A stretch of 64,000 nucleotides of DNA from Lojkania enalia (Eukaryota; Ascomycota; Dothideomycetes; Pleosporales): assembly GCA_010094045.1 (NCBI GenBank), contig ML986620.1, positions 119,413-183,412 of the forward strand. Direction: 5' to 3'. Positions 1 through 11,800 of this stretch are shown here, piece after piece. Position numbers and translations under genes: made by a program. Numbering within the stretch: the first letter of the stretch is position 1; every line of letters starts with the position of its first letter. The notes beneath the pieces were generated by a model. The model was not told the origin of the DNA, did no database searches, and was given only the letters and a program-made list of their open reading frames with translations.

Positions 1-144
1 TTCTCTGCGCAATTCAACATCAGCATCAGCCTACGCAGGAACATACACAACACCTCCACACCGGATTCTGAAACAAAAGCCCCGGAGCACCAGAAAATTG
101 TAGACAAGTAGAAGATAATAGAGAAAGAAAATGAACATTATATC

Positions 145-734
145 TCACACACCCTGTACACAAATCCCGAAGCAGTCCGCCCACCCTTTCTCTGGATCGC
201 ATTCGTCGTACGGATTATCCACGCAGTTCATGCCCCTCGGACAGCGAAAGCCTGCGTAACCGCCGCAGCGGGGGCCGTCCGTCGGAATGGGCTTAGTGGG
301 TACAGTTGCGGTGGATGTAGTTGAGGTTGGCTTAGGGGCGCGGACTATTACGCCGCAGGGCTAGATAAGGTTGTAAGTACATGCGTATAAATGGGACAGT
401 ATGGGGAGTATGAATACCTGGGGAGTCGGCTTGGGACAGTTGACTCCCTTTTCCATCCAATTTTTCCAGCATGCTTCTGCGGCATTATTCTTGCATTTGC
501 ATTCCTGCGATTTGTTGATCAAATTACCATACTAACGTTATGTTTGGTTTTTTTTTTTTTTTTTTTTTTTTTTTGGGGGGGGGTTTGGGGTGAGCGTACG
601 GCAATGAGAGACAGTGGGCATATTGGGGGTTTGCAGTAGCAGAACTTTCCTATAGGAATGTCTCCCTCAGGACCGGGAAGAGGATTGGCGATAGCGAAGG
701 TAAAAAGAGTAGTGAAAAGGACAAACGACTTCAT
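145..734 (-). CDS. Small secreted cysteine-rich protein (145 aa)
   Basis: Three exons (734-600, 504-418, 360-145), all joined in phase 0, with donors GTACGC and GTATTC and acceptors GCAG and CTAG. The protein opens with a clear signal peptide (MKSFVLFTTLFTFAIA). Exon 1 then holds CYCKPPIC, exon 2 an ECKCKNNAAEACW block, and exon 3 a Thr/Pro linker followed by GYAGFRCPRGMNCVD and DECDPEKGWADCFGICV before the stop. This spacing of cysteines is a pattern I recognise from fungal secreted hypothetical proteins, some regarded as effector candidates; no biochemical function is known to me. Intron 1 contains a T27/G9 homopolymer run (plus-strand sense). The role outside the cell is unknown. Exon structure is well supported by the uninterrupted cysteine pattern. 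Confidence 0.75.
548..583. repeat. Homopolymer T(27)G(9) inside intron 1 of the secreted protein gene
   Basis: A run of 27 T followed by 9 G on the plus strand. On the coding (minus) strand it is C9A27 and lies just inside the donor of intron 1 (599-505), so length changes would not alter the protein but could affect splicing or be mis-sequenced. Confidence 0.95.
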
Positions 735-1169
735 AGTGACTATTATCTTCAGATCACATCAAAAAGTGAACAGCTGAAAGATTGGCTTGTAGCGCTATGG
801 GAAGAGACCGATTATGAAAATCTTGGGGCGAAAATATATACATCTTCATATACGCCAAGATTTTCAAAGTAGACGTATACGTAAATGACACATCAGCTTG
901 TTTGAACATAACCGCGAAGCCATTTTTTTTTTAGTAGACACGGAAGTACGGACTGGGAACTTGGTGTTCCAGACTCTTCGCACTACAGCCTAGACAATCT
1001 GGGATTTACGAGTTTATGGTTGTACGGCAATATTGCAACTCGCATTCGTTTCCATTTCACACCTAACGCCGTCCAAAAACCCGGGGTGCATGACTCATGT
1101 CTTTCCTCTCGTACATCGACCGTTCGATTGTTTAAAACTTATGTTCTTCGATATAGGGGTTGTTTGGGT
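735..1169. other. Intergenic, no gene seen
   Basis: About 435 bases upstream of the secreted-protein start and downstream of the acyl-CoA dehydrogenase stop. AT-rich, with a short T-run near 925. No coding pattern or RNA gene recognised. Confidence 0.5.
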
Positions 1170-2857
1170 TCATAGCTTTGAAGAACCTTTCGTTCTTTCC
1201 ATAGCTTTCGTCTTGGCCTTGAAGTTCTTCACGAGCTGTCTGACGCCAAGGTCCAGCATAACATCTTCCGACCCACCTGGTATACGCACTCCTGGCGCCT
1301 CTCGGTATATACCTATAGTAACGTGTTAGCCGGAGCACTTTCTTACCGAGAGATCTGAGGAATCTAGGAATCTAGAGGTGTAGCGTTTGCGATGCTTACG
1401 TTCGATTAATTCACCTTGGCCGCTGCGCGTGTAGCCTGCATCATATTAGATTCTCTAGTGCTCTCAGCGATGACTCGAGAACCCACCGTTACCACCGAAC
1501 AACAACATAGCACATTGGGCGCACTCATTCAAAACAATTCCGGCCTGCGCCTTCGCCATTGCTGTGAGACCGCCCAGCTCAACGTCAGCTATCTCTTTCG
1601 GGAGCTTGGTCATTTGGTAAACGAACTGCTCCACCCAAGCCCATTGGCTCTCAAGCAGGGCACCACATTTTGCTAATCGGTGTCTAACCACGGGCTGCTC
1701 TACGAGGGGCTTGCCGAATGCCTCGCGTTTCAAAATGTACTCCATAGCCGAGGCCAGCGCAACACGGGCTTGCCTCGTAGCGCCAATTGCAATTGTGAGT
1801 CGCTCGTGGTTGAAATTGGTCATAATATACTTCATTCCCATACCTTCGTGGCCAATTAAGTTCTCGACCGGTACTTTAACATCGTCCAGCTCAATGAATG
1901 TCGTCCCAGCTGAGACTTGACCGCCTACTTTCAGCCTTCGCATGCTGACGCCTGGGTAACCCCTCAAGGGCACCACAAGCATCGACAGCCCCGATGGGCC
2001 TGGCCCGCCGGTTCTCACTGCCATACTCGCATATGACGACCATATCCCATTTGTGATCCACTTCTTTGTGCCATTTACGATGTAATATTTCCCGTCCGGT
2101 GTCTTGGTTGCCGTTGTGGCGATATTGGCAACGTCGGAGCCCGCAGCTGGTTCGGTGATAGCGATGCACGTCCGCTTCTTACCAGTGAGAAGCTCGGGTA
2201 GGAATCGTTCTTGGAGTTGCTTGCTACCGTATTTGAGAATGGGTGGGACGCCAAAGGACATTCCTGTTGTGAGCGAGCCTGACGGACCAGCGAGACCGGA
2301 GCGCGCCATCTGCCAGGCATGTCAGCTTCCCATCTTCTATCAAGTATACTAGATAGAAGTTAAGAGAACATGCGTTTAAAGAAGCCATATTTAATAAAAG
2401 AAAACTTATATGGGATAGGAAGGCTTGCCCGGCTTTAGGTTGCGATGTGCTTTCCTTGAGCGCCGCACCCCAGGCCCGGCGAGTCGAAGCCTACAAACTG
2501 CCCAGACAAAATAAGAGCGCGCCATACCTCGTCCGTATAAATCATTGTATGGATGTAATCAAACTCCTCAACCTTGACTACGCCCAGGATATCATGGATC
2601 CCAAGCCGCTTGAGCCATTCTACAGGCAGAGGTGCGGGGAGCGAGGGGAGCAGCATCCCTGCCCTTGCAAACGTCTCGAAGACATGCTCAGGCACTGTCT
2701 CCTCGGTATCCCATTCCAGCGCATTCTCCAACAAGTTCTTCTGTAGAAACTCTCGGCATGCCTGCTGCCACTTCAGGTGTGTAGGCTTGTAATACGGGGA
2801 TGGAAGGCCAGCGAGGTACGGCGGTTCCGAGAACGGCACGATGGGTTGCGAGGACAT
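1170..2857 (-). CDS. Acyl-CoA dehydrogenase family protein (443 aa)
   Basis: Four exons: 2857-2528, 2309-1487, 1435-1400 and 1312-1170; phases close exactly to 444 codons. The N-terminal part is the all-alpha ACAD domain (to about residue 110). The FAD/substrate signature AITEPAAGSDVAN sits near residues 160-172, followed by KKWITNG and the beta-barrel segment. The C-terminal part runs AFGKPL, FGGNGYTRSGQGELIER (crossing a 36-nt exon) and IYREAPGVRIPGGSEDVML, the region that carries the catalytic base and flavin contacts in this family. Expected role: FAD-dependent alpha,beta-dehydrogenation of an acyl-CoA, passing electrons to ETF, in mitochondria or peroxisomes; the chain-length class cannot be told by eye. 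ATG at 2857 is the first in frame. No obvious targeting peptide or PTS1: the protein ends GSSKL. Confidence 0.9.
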
Positions 2858-3735
2858 AGTGGAAATGGGACCGACTAGACGATCGAGGAGGTGGAAGTGA
2901 CAAAGGGAAACCGATGCTCTTCTCTAGGTACGCTACATGCTGAGTGAGGTTATAAGAAATTACATGAGCTATGCCGCTTTCACGGTGTTTGATGATGCGG
3001 AGGTGGAGGTAAGCCGGGGTAGTTGGAAATGAACCGAGGTTCGTTTGGACTCTCTGAACCTTCACGCCCTTGAATAAGTACGACCCATGCCATTTACCTT
3101 TCGAGGTTCATCCCAACACCAAGGTTGTTCAAATGTATAGTATTCGCTCATCTATCTGATATTGCGTCTATTTGATACTCGCTTTCATGTTTGAGGCTTT
3201 GAACAGGCTCGATGTCTTAACTAGCGAGACTTATATTTCTGTCCAATATTGTTGATCGTCAAATTTTCCTATACATCAACTAATCACAGAGTGCGAGTCG
3301 AGACAATGATCAATGCAATCCAAAATCTATATCTGGAGTATAATTTTTTTTTTTTTAAAAGGAGGAGAGACTATTACCTCTATATAGAAGTTCTCCAACT
3401 CGTCTTATCGACGCAGCACAAAAATGTTGTCGTAAATGACGACGGTCTCCCATTTGATATATCCGTAGATGAGTTTGCGTACAAGTTATTATTGCAAATG
3501 CAGGCCTTTCTAACTATTGAACGAGTTCTTTTTTGGGAAGAGTTATGAAGCCTAATTTGGGACTTTTGATAGCCGATGGCTCTCGAGTACATTGATGGAA
3601 TGAGAAAAGTTACGAAGAAGTTAAAGGGTTTTTAAAGACGAGAGCGAAGTTGAACCGTCCTGCCACTTTGAGACAGACTTATAGATGGAGGGAACACACT
3701 TCGGGGTCTAGTGGCGCTTCGTAATAACGAATTTA

Positions 3736-4190
3736 ATGGTGGGACCTCTGACGGGTACGTGCACAAACCTACGCTCGTCTTCTATTATCGTGCGCTTTCT
3801 ACTCGTTCAGCTCTGTTTTGTGCGCCGTCGGGGCGTTTCTGTAGGTATCAATATTTCTAGCGTCTTTAATAATAATTCCCGCGAATCTCAGCGCTTGCTA
3901 ACTCCAACATCGAACGTGTTTCCTCAGCTGGCGCCTGGTCCCACCTGGCGCACGCCCACGTTACATTTTGCCGAATATCAACATAATACTATCTCCACCA
4001 ATATGAACGTTATTGAGGAAGCGCTTGCCGCATTAAATTTGCAAGAGCTAGGATAATCAAGATGTATTACTACGGTAGCTAGGTTGATCGAGCTATATTA
4101 TCTTGTCAATTCAGAAGCCTCTTACTCTGATCTCTACCAATTGGAACAGGAGTATTGGGACTGGTACCTAAGGAGACAGTTAGCTAGATG
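3736..4190 (+). pseudogene. Possible relic of a DNA-transposon transposase N-terminus
   Basis: An open stretch ends with MNVIEEALAALNLQELG and then a TAA, after which the same frame continues with TTVARLIELYYLV-like sequence and further stops. The opening resembles the N-terminal helix-turn-helix start of fungal pogo/Fot1-type transposases (family knowledge, from memory). No terminal inverted repeats and no DDE catalytic domain were recognised, so this may be chance. Confidence 0.2.
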
Positions 4191-4225
4191 ATAATTCTTG
4201 GCACAACCCTTGCACGTGAATGTAG

Positions 4226-4257
4226 CAGGTTGGCAGGTTGGTAGGTTGGCGGGTTAG
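4226..4257. repeat. Short 8-bp minisatellite (four imperfect units)
   Basis: Four 8-base units in a row: CAGGTTGG, CAGGTTGG, TAGGTTGG and CGGGTTAG. It lies at the end of the possible transposon debris. Too short to assign to an element. Confidence 0.7.
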
Positions 4258-5594
4258 GGACCAAACTACTTGACAGGCCTGACACTAGGGCTTAGTCCCT
4301 GGAATGATTCTCTATATAAACTGGTAGATTTCTTCACCTAGATCGAGCTTTTAATCCATTTTGGGTAAGGCGACTAGTGTTGCCACTATCAAATTCTTAA
4401 TGAGCTCTACAACGCCCATAGTGAGAGATTTAGGTCTTGAACACGGCAATAGCAGGAAGACAGACTATGAAGACGCCAGAAAATAAGCAAAGGATGGGCT
4501 GTCTTCACTAATTTCCTTGGATTTTGTGTATTCTTCACCCATACCCCTGACTTGGAGGCTGCAATGTAAGATTCTTACCGATTCCACTGGACACCATTAG
4601 CTTTTGTGTTTAGTAATAATCTATCTTTCACGGACCGAATGATGTCAGTGCTTCTAATATCTATGCTCAATATGTATCTCCAAGAAAGTCCAATAAGCCG
4701 AAGGCTTGACCGTGCTTCCTTTTCCCCTTTGGGGTTAGTTTAGAATGCATTGAGTCGATATCGAATACATGCTGATTCTATTGATCTTACCGTTTGATTC
4801 AATTGATTCATTGGAACTACCGCCAGCTCAATAAATAATTTGAAGATCTAGTATGAAGTGGAATGAAACACACGTTATTAATGCATACCAATCTCCTTGT
4901 TTTTACGACCATGTTTACACTCACACCTCAAGCTAATCTCAGTAGCTATCCTTCCACGGGCTAGAATGGGCGAGCTAAAGTTCCGCTTTTCTAGTTATTA
5001 AATCTCTAGACGCATGATAACTGGCTCTCAAGTTTCCTTTATAAGGAAAAAGGTAGAAGAAAAATTGTAACTGGTATCGAATACTGATATAACATGTCAA
5101 GCATCTTGGACCTGCCCGCACTAGCGTACACTACTAGCAAACAAGTGTTCCACACGCTGACGATGTTCAACTTAACACCATTGCATTTAATGCAAATTCG
5201 TCGGTTCGATTTTTAATGAAAAATAAAACTCTAGTTTGACTGAATTGTTAAAACGTCCATAGACCCATCCTCATTTCCCGTCTTTCCTTGAAATAGTGTA
5301 TGCAACCTTCAGGTACCTTTCCAGCTCGAACCGATCCGCCTTACGTCTCAATGATATTTTTCTACATCCCCTACAATAATTTCATCGCAATCCGATAAGA
5401 CGCCTATTCAAACATTACGAGAAAAGATTAGAAAATAAAATAAAAATAATACCTATTCAATGCTTCAACTTAGAAGCTCTCTATATGCTAAACGCCATCC
5501 GTGCTGCCGTATAGTCATAACAAATCAAATACAACCAAAAATTCCAAGATGCAGTTAAACACCGTTCCGTCCATGGGTATCTCATTGTCTAGAA

Positions 5595-5612
5595 TCACAA
5601 TTCTATGACTTC

Positions 5613-5647
<35 letters not shown>

Positions 5648-8004
5648 CCTCACCGATGCCTCGCTTACAGAATATCTCCTCAATGTCCTTTGGGTCCATG
5701 GTCCCGACAAAGGCTCGTTTAACAAAGGTGAACCAGGTGCCGTTATTTTTTCTCTTCTTTTTACCCTTATTGCCTTTCTTCTTCTCTTTCTTGCCGCTGC
5801 TGTCTACTTCCTTATCGTCATCCATGGAATCGTCGCTCTCGTTCTCAATGTCCTCGTTTTGTTCCTCATATTCTGAGTCAAGTTTCGCGTCACCACTGCC
5901 TTCTTCACCAATCCTTCTTGCAAGGTCAACATAACTCCGGACCGTTAAGTCCTTGAGCCTAAAGGCCTTGTCTGTTGCAGTATCGTACTCGATCTCGAAC
6001 TTGAATGTGTTTGGATGAGGTTTTGGGCGTGGCTTCTTCCCTTGGTGTTCCCCGTGCTTCCCTTCTTTCCATTTCCGCGTTTCGATGTTTCCGTCTTTGC
6101 TAACCTTGAGACCAAATATTGTCTGTGGTATGTCATATCTAGGAGATATTTTAAGACCTGGTGATGTCGGCGCAACAAAGTCATTGTTGATTTGAGTCAA
6201 ATTTGCAAACCACTGTGTGTATCTCAGAAACGAAAAGGTCTGTAGGGAATACGCTGGTCCTGGTGGGGCAGATTTCGAAGGCCCGGCGGGTATTTTGAAT
6301 TTGTACTTCTTATTCTTCTTACGGCTCTCCTTCTCCTTCTTTTTTTTCTGTATATCAATTATCTTGTCAACATTGTCTTCGTAGTCTGTATCGGATTCTT
6401 CATCCGGTACTGAGAGCAGTAGTCGAGCGTCCAAAGAGGCAGATAATGACGCATTGAAAGGAACAATATAACCTTCGAGCCCGTCGATATTGTATTCAAA
6501 GACGCGGAGAGTGGGAAAGAAATTCGGTACCACACTGGGTGAAACATGAGTGACGCTGTATCGTTGGGCGTACTTTCCCCCGATTTCATCCAGATATTTT
6601 CTCTTTGATCTTCGGCTAACGCCTCCTTTCTTGGTCGAGGGTAGCTTTGAAAAAAACCATCGCCATATCGAAAACTCTTCGTCGGTGTCTGGTAATATGG
6701 GCAAAGCTTTCTGGTTAGTCTTCGGAGGCGCGGGAAGCTTGGCGAATTCATCTCTCAGGCTGAGGATATAGTCTGACGCGGATGCGACCGTTACTTCGCC
6801 GTCTTCATGCAAGCTTTTGCCCTGTTCTGTGGTCTTGACCTTCATTTCCCCCTTCTTTGTTCCTTTTTTCAGGTCTTGAAAATCTTGCAACATGAAGTGG
6901 TCGATGTTCATGTGTCCGTAAAGCGATCCAACTATGACGTCGCGATACTGCCTCTGCCATAAGGTGTATTTCTGCCAACACGTCTCGTCCCAGCTTAACT
7001 TGCTGTTGGTTCTGGCGGGAGGCACGTGACCCATCAAGATCGCCTTGATTCCGCGCTCTCGCATACGCTGCAGCTGGATCCGGAGCCAATCCATGTGCTC
7101 ATATCCGGGTTCGTGCTTATTAGCACATCCATCAACGGCAGAGTTGGAATCAAAGAAATACCTGTCATCGGTAAGCAGGAACTTTCCCAGAGATCCCGAG
7201 GATGAACTCACAGGGTATTCAGACTTATGACGGCCAATTTCGCGGGAATGACCTCGACGTAAAACCACCCCCCTTGCTGGAATTGATGCCTCTGCGCCTC
7301 CGGGATAAAATTCCGCCAGATGTCCAGATACTTGATTGACCACTTGTTCGGTCCGCTCTGGAAGATGTTATGAGGCATGATGTCATTGTTGCCAAAAGTT
7401 GGCACAATCGGAATGGTAAAGTCGTTCGTGGGATCGGTGTCGTTGATGTTGTCATCTTTCCCGAAGACCTCGGTGAACTTGGTGACCAGGAGCTCATTCT
7501 GCTGGATAATCTGATTTTCAGTGCGGGGTATTTTCTCATCGTTGTCGTGCCGGGCGGAATCGCCGGTCCACACGACAAAGTCTATGCTGTCCTTGAGGTT
7601 GTCGCGGATCCATTTGAACGTCTCGTTGACAAGCGAGATGGGAGAATCGCAGGCTGAAGTCTCGGCCCCATAAATGCCGGCAGGGCCGCGTTTGCGATGA
7701 CATGCTGCTTCTTCGGCAGTGCTCGAGTAGGTCTTGTAGAAGGGGTCGGGGTGGACATCTGCGAGAAAGAATACAACGCCTCAGTTGTACGACTCCGAGG
7801 ACGGCACCATTGCCGTTCTAGGGGTTGCAGCCACTCACCGGTGATGTGAAGAAAGCGGCCATGCAGGCGGCGGCCAGACGAGGTCGGAGGGCTGGCTGTC
7901 CCAGGTAGCCGGCTGCGTGTTCCTGCGGCAGACTGCGGGGCAGCCCTGCAACCTTGCTCGAGCAGCAAAAGCGCCCAGACTAGTGCTCCCGGTGCGCTCA
8001 ACAT
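5595..8004 (-). CDS. PPN1: Endopolyphosphatase PPN1 (759 aa)
   Basis: Three exons: 8004-7839, 7758-7212 and 7161-5595, phases 1 and 2, total 760 codons. A hydrophobic N-terminal signal/anchor (LSAPGALVWALLLLEQ) follows the chosen ATG at 8004. Calcineurin-like metallophosphatase motifs appear in order: LHITDVHPD (D-x-H, residues 52-60), WTGDSARHD (119-127), GNNDIMPHN (178-186), GHVPP and YGHMNIDHF. This is the motif set of vacuolar endopolyphosphatase, which cuts inside polyphosphate chains in the vacuole lumen. The C-terminal third is lysine/aspartate-rich with the typical KRAFVGTMDP block, then a polyglutamine tract just before the stop. An in-frame upstream GTG at 8094 was not used because the signal sequence starts at 8004. 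Confidence 0.93.
5613..5645. repeat. CTG/CAG trinucleotide repeat coding polyglutamine in PPN1
   Basis: About eleven CTG units (CAG/CAA on the coding strand) give a Gln tract near the C-terminus of the endopolyphosphatase, five residues before its stop. Confidence 0.95.
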
Positions 8005-8890
8005 GGCGAGGAGAGTCGAAGCCGGGTGCGAGAATCCATGCGGGCGTGCTGCGAATATGTAGGAGTTGTGGATTGAGCACCAAGATGGAGGCACGGGGAA
8101 CCAGGCGCGACAACGCAGTCAAACGGGAATGCCATTCCAGCGCACGCCCCTGCCAGGGGCCCCTGTGATTGGCCCACTTTTGGACGGCACGGCCGTGTCA
8201 CTAGCACGCAGCCACACCCACCGCCTGCACCCAAGGGATGCGGCTGACTAGGCATAGGCACATGCGCTGACCCGCACAACACCAGGCCGCCACATGAACC
8301 CTTCACAGCATCTTGCGAGCATTTTATTGGGCCTAGCAACCCCGGGCTAAGCTCATCTCACACGAGCAAGTGCCATGATGATGACTAGCCGCCCGATGCG
8401 GACCCAGTCCGGCTGACACTCCAAGGCAGGACGCTTCGAAGATCTGCTTTCACTCAACCGCTGTTCGCTCTATCCGCTACATGACCACCGCTCCTATCAA
8501 ATATCCTGTAAACATACCCGGGCCGAAGCTGTACAGCCCACCCCATCTCGAAAATAGGCTCCAGATGCAGCGCAATGCTCGTAGAATCCCACGTAAATGC
8601 CATCAATCGCCAATCCGCCATATTTTGTGCCGTTTCAGACGCCTTGACCTCACCTCGTCGTGACGATGAGTGATCATCTATGCAGTATGCAGAAGAGAGA
8701 AAGCAAAAAAGAAAAGAAAAAAGAGGAGAACTAAACACGACACTGCTGTGTCTGACATGCGAGTATTCTCCCCCAACGCCATTGCTATGCTGTGAAAAAC
8801 ATTACCTTCCATAGTTCAGCCCAACGCCCGTCCTATGCATGCACTCTGCGGTATTCTAACTATCGACGTGTGCCTCGCATTAGCTGCTGT
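8005..8890. other. Intergenic between PPN1 promoter and CHD1 3' end
   Basis: Holds the PPN1 promoter and the CHD1 3' flank. Short open stretches on both strands show no family motif and no splice-consistent extension. Nothing else recognised. Confidence 0.5.
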
Positions 8891-11800
8891 CTATGACCCG
8901 TTGGGCTGCCCGTTCGTCTGTTGCCCGTTCTTGCCCTTCATCTCCGACTCCAGCATCTTACTGTACATCCCCTTCACTTGGGGAACCGTGACACTCGACC
9001 GAGGCCAGAAGTTCGTAACCGTGAAATTCCTGTTTGATTCAGAAGTCGTTCATGAATCTATTCGGAGAGCAAAACTTACCAAAGACGTTCCTCCAGCCCT
9101 ACGTTATCGCGGGTCTCGGCACGGATGAAGTTCCCGATGGCGATGAGCTCTACCTTAAGTACCTTGACAAGAGCTTCTTTGGCAGGGAAGTTCTTGGGAG
9201 TTGCTTTCCTAAGACGACCGAGATTGTCGCGAACGGGTCTTAACCGTCGCTCAAGGAACGAATTGTCATCTGCTTTCTTGTCCTTGCCCTTGTTAGGAGT
9301 GGAGTCAACGCTGCGACTATGAGCATGGCTGTGAGAGTGTGTTCGATCCTCCTTGGGCCGTGGCCTCTCGCTCTCGCCGCTCATGTGCCGTCTAAGGTCG
9401 GGAGTGCTCGTTCGATCTGGATGCTGAGGACGCCTATCTACGCTACTACGGTCGCTGCGATAGTGATCCTTGCGATGGGAATCGGAAGGTCGATATTGAT
9501 CACTGTGTCGATGGCGATGCTCCAAGGGGTTGGAATCGTGGTGCCGGCTGTCCGGTCGACTCTCGGTGTGGCGACTCTCGCTATTGCTGTGTGTGCGGTG
9601 GGAAGAAGGCCTCTCTGAATCGCGAGACGTAACTTTTCGTGCTTGGCCGGTTGGCGCCGGACTAGCAGAGACGCTTGAAACCTTCTCTGGTCGACGAACC
9701 GGGTTTAAGTGGTGCTTCTTGTTATTGCGGTGATGGTTTTCGATGAGTCGCTTGGCATTGGGATCCGTCCCCGTCTTTTCCTTTAATACGGTGAGGAGAT
9801 AATTTGCTCGCCGAACGAGATGCACAGCGCCGGGGGACTTCGCATTTTTCTCCTCAGCTTTGCTACGCTCCTCTTTCTTGTCGACACGCTGCTCCTCTAA
9901 GAAGAATTTGTCGCTCATGCCGAGGTCAGGGTCGTCGCGAATGGCAACCCAAGCACCATAACCATGACGGCGGATGCCAACACAAAGCATTCCATCTTCT
10001 CTCGCACCCCAAGAACAGGTATAGCTAGCGGGTTTAATTGCATCCGGGACTCGGAAATTTCGCCAGTCAGAGATTCCCTCCGTAGCTTCTTTTAGGATCC
10101 GCATCTCGATGGGCCGGTCAATAATGGTCTCGGCGTTGACCTTCTTGACATCGTTGTAGTTGAATAGAACGGCCTTCTTGTCTTTCTTCGTGAGGACACG
10201 ATTACCTTCACTTTCCAACGACTTGAGCCTATCGTGATCTGCTTTAACGAGATCTCTGCTGATCTTGATCACCTCGTCAAGCGTACGTTTGATGACTTCA
10301 GGGTCTCGGCCCACAAGCCTTGCCTCTCGAAGCATCTCCTCGCCACGCTCTTCAAGCGAACCATATCGCTCATATGCCTTGATTAGGTTACGAGTTTCTT
10401 TCGTGCTGAGCGGACGCTTCGGATCGTTGTTGCCACTTGAGTCATTCTCGGATTCATCACCATCAGCAACAGCCGCGGTTGCCTCACGCGCTCGTTTCTT
10501 GGCGGCTCGTTGCTCTCGCTCTGAAGTCGTCGCGGCTTTGCGCTTGCGTGGAGCGTTCTCTTCCAAAAGCTTTCGGGTCTCCTCTTCTTCCTTGCGCTGT
10601 TGGATTTCGGCTTTGACGACCTCGAGTTCTTCTTTGGGTATGATATCGTCCCATTCGAGGTCGATTTTGACATCCGTGTATTCGAAATTCTTAAGAAATT
10701 CCTCTCCACCATCTGATGTGAGGCCAGCGGCCTGTTCGGTTTTATGTTCTTCGGCATGTTCGAGAACAGCATCGATATCGAGCTCCTCCAACTTCTTTTG
10801 GTTGCCAGATTGCTCGAACATCTTCTGTCCGCGTCGTTTGAGAATCTGATTGATGTCGTCTGCTGATGTAGGTTCACCGGCGGCGCGATTCATCTTGTCA
10901 CTGAGCTCCTTCTGTTGGCGATCTGTGACACCTCGTTGGATGGTGATGAACTCAAGCATACGCTTGTTACGTGCTCGTTCGAGAATTTCCTCTTCGATAG
11001 TATCTTTAGATACTAGCCGGTAAACAGTCACAGGTCTCTGTTGGCCGATACGATGAGCTCGAGCCATGGCCTGCAAATCCGCCTGAGGATTCCAATCCGA
11101 GTCGAAGAGAATGACCGTGTCAGCAGTCATGAGATTGATTCCAAGACCACCCGCGCGAGTAGATAGTAGAAAGCAATAGTCGTCGCTGTCAGGTGCATTA
11201 AAATGGTCAATTGCAATCTTTCGGTCGGATGCAGGTACGGTACCGTCCAAACGTTGAAACGGATAATTGCGCAGCCGAAGATAGTCAGTGAGGAGATTAA
11301 GCATATGTACCATTTGACTAAATATCAAAACTCGATGTCCGTCCGCTTTGAGTTTAGCAAGAAGACGATCAAGAAGCATCATCTTGCCACTCGAGGTGAT
11401 GATGGTTTTTAGGATTTCGTCTTTTGTTGAAGTGTCTTTTAGCAACCGTGCCTCTGCGTTAGGAAACAATAGAGCATGGTTGCTGGCCTTCTTAAGTTCC
11501 ATCACAATGTTGAGGAGTGATTGTTTCTGGCCGTTGCCACCTTCGTTCAGAGCCTCATAGTTCCTTGTAAGGATGTTCTTGTAGTATTCCAACTGAATAT
11601 CGGAGAGTTCGACACGGAGGATTTTTTCCGACTTCGGTGGCAGATCATTTTCGACTTTCTCTTTGGTCCGGCGAATCATGTACGGCTGTATAGCCGCGCT
11701 TAATTCGGCCAGCTTGCGACTAGCGTCTTCCGAAGCAAGATCGAAACTATCATCAACCTCTATCTTGCCGGGCATAAGAAAATCCATGAGAGCTGAAAGC

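Larger units (their letters stand above)
2858..5594. other. 2.7 kb AT-rich gene-free region
   Basis: No sustained coding pattern on either strand. It contains a degenerate segment with possible transposase similarity (3736-4190), a short minisatellite (4226-4257) and AT-rich sequence rich in TpA after about 4060. It looks like decayed repeat DNA between the ACAD promoter and the 3' end of PPN1, but no element could be delimited. Confidence 0.5.

Noticed and set aside
9076..9078. TAA as the true end of CHD1
   Set aside because: It sits inside a strong splice donor, and the downstream exon continues the conserved C-terminal domain in frame.
10265..10849. 194-codon Ser/Arg-rich frame on the plus strand
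   Set aside because: Antisense to the CHD1 coding sequence; its serine richness mirrors Arg/Glu codons of the real gene.
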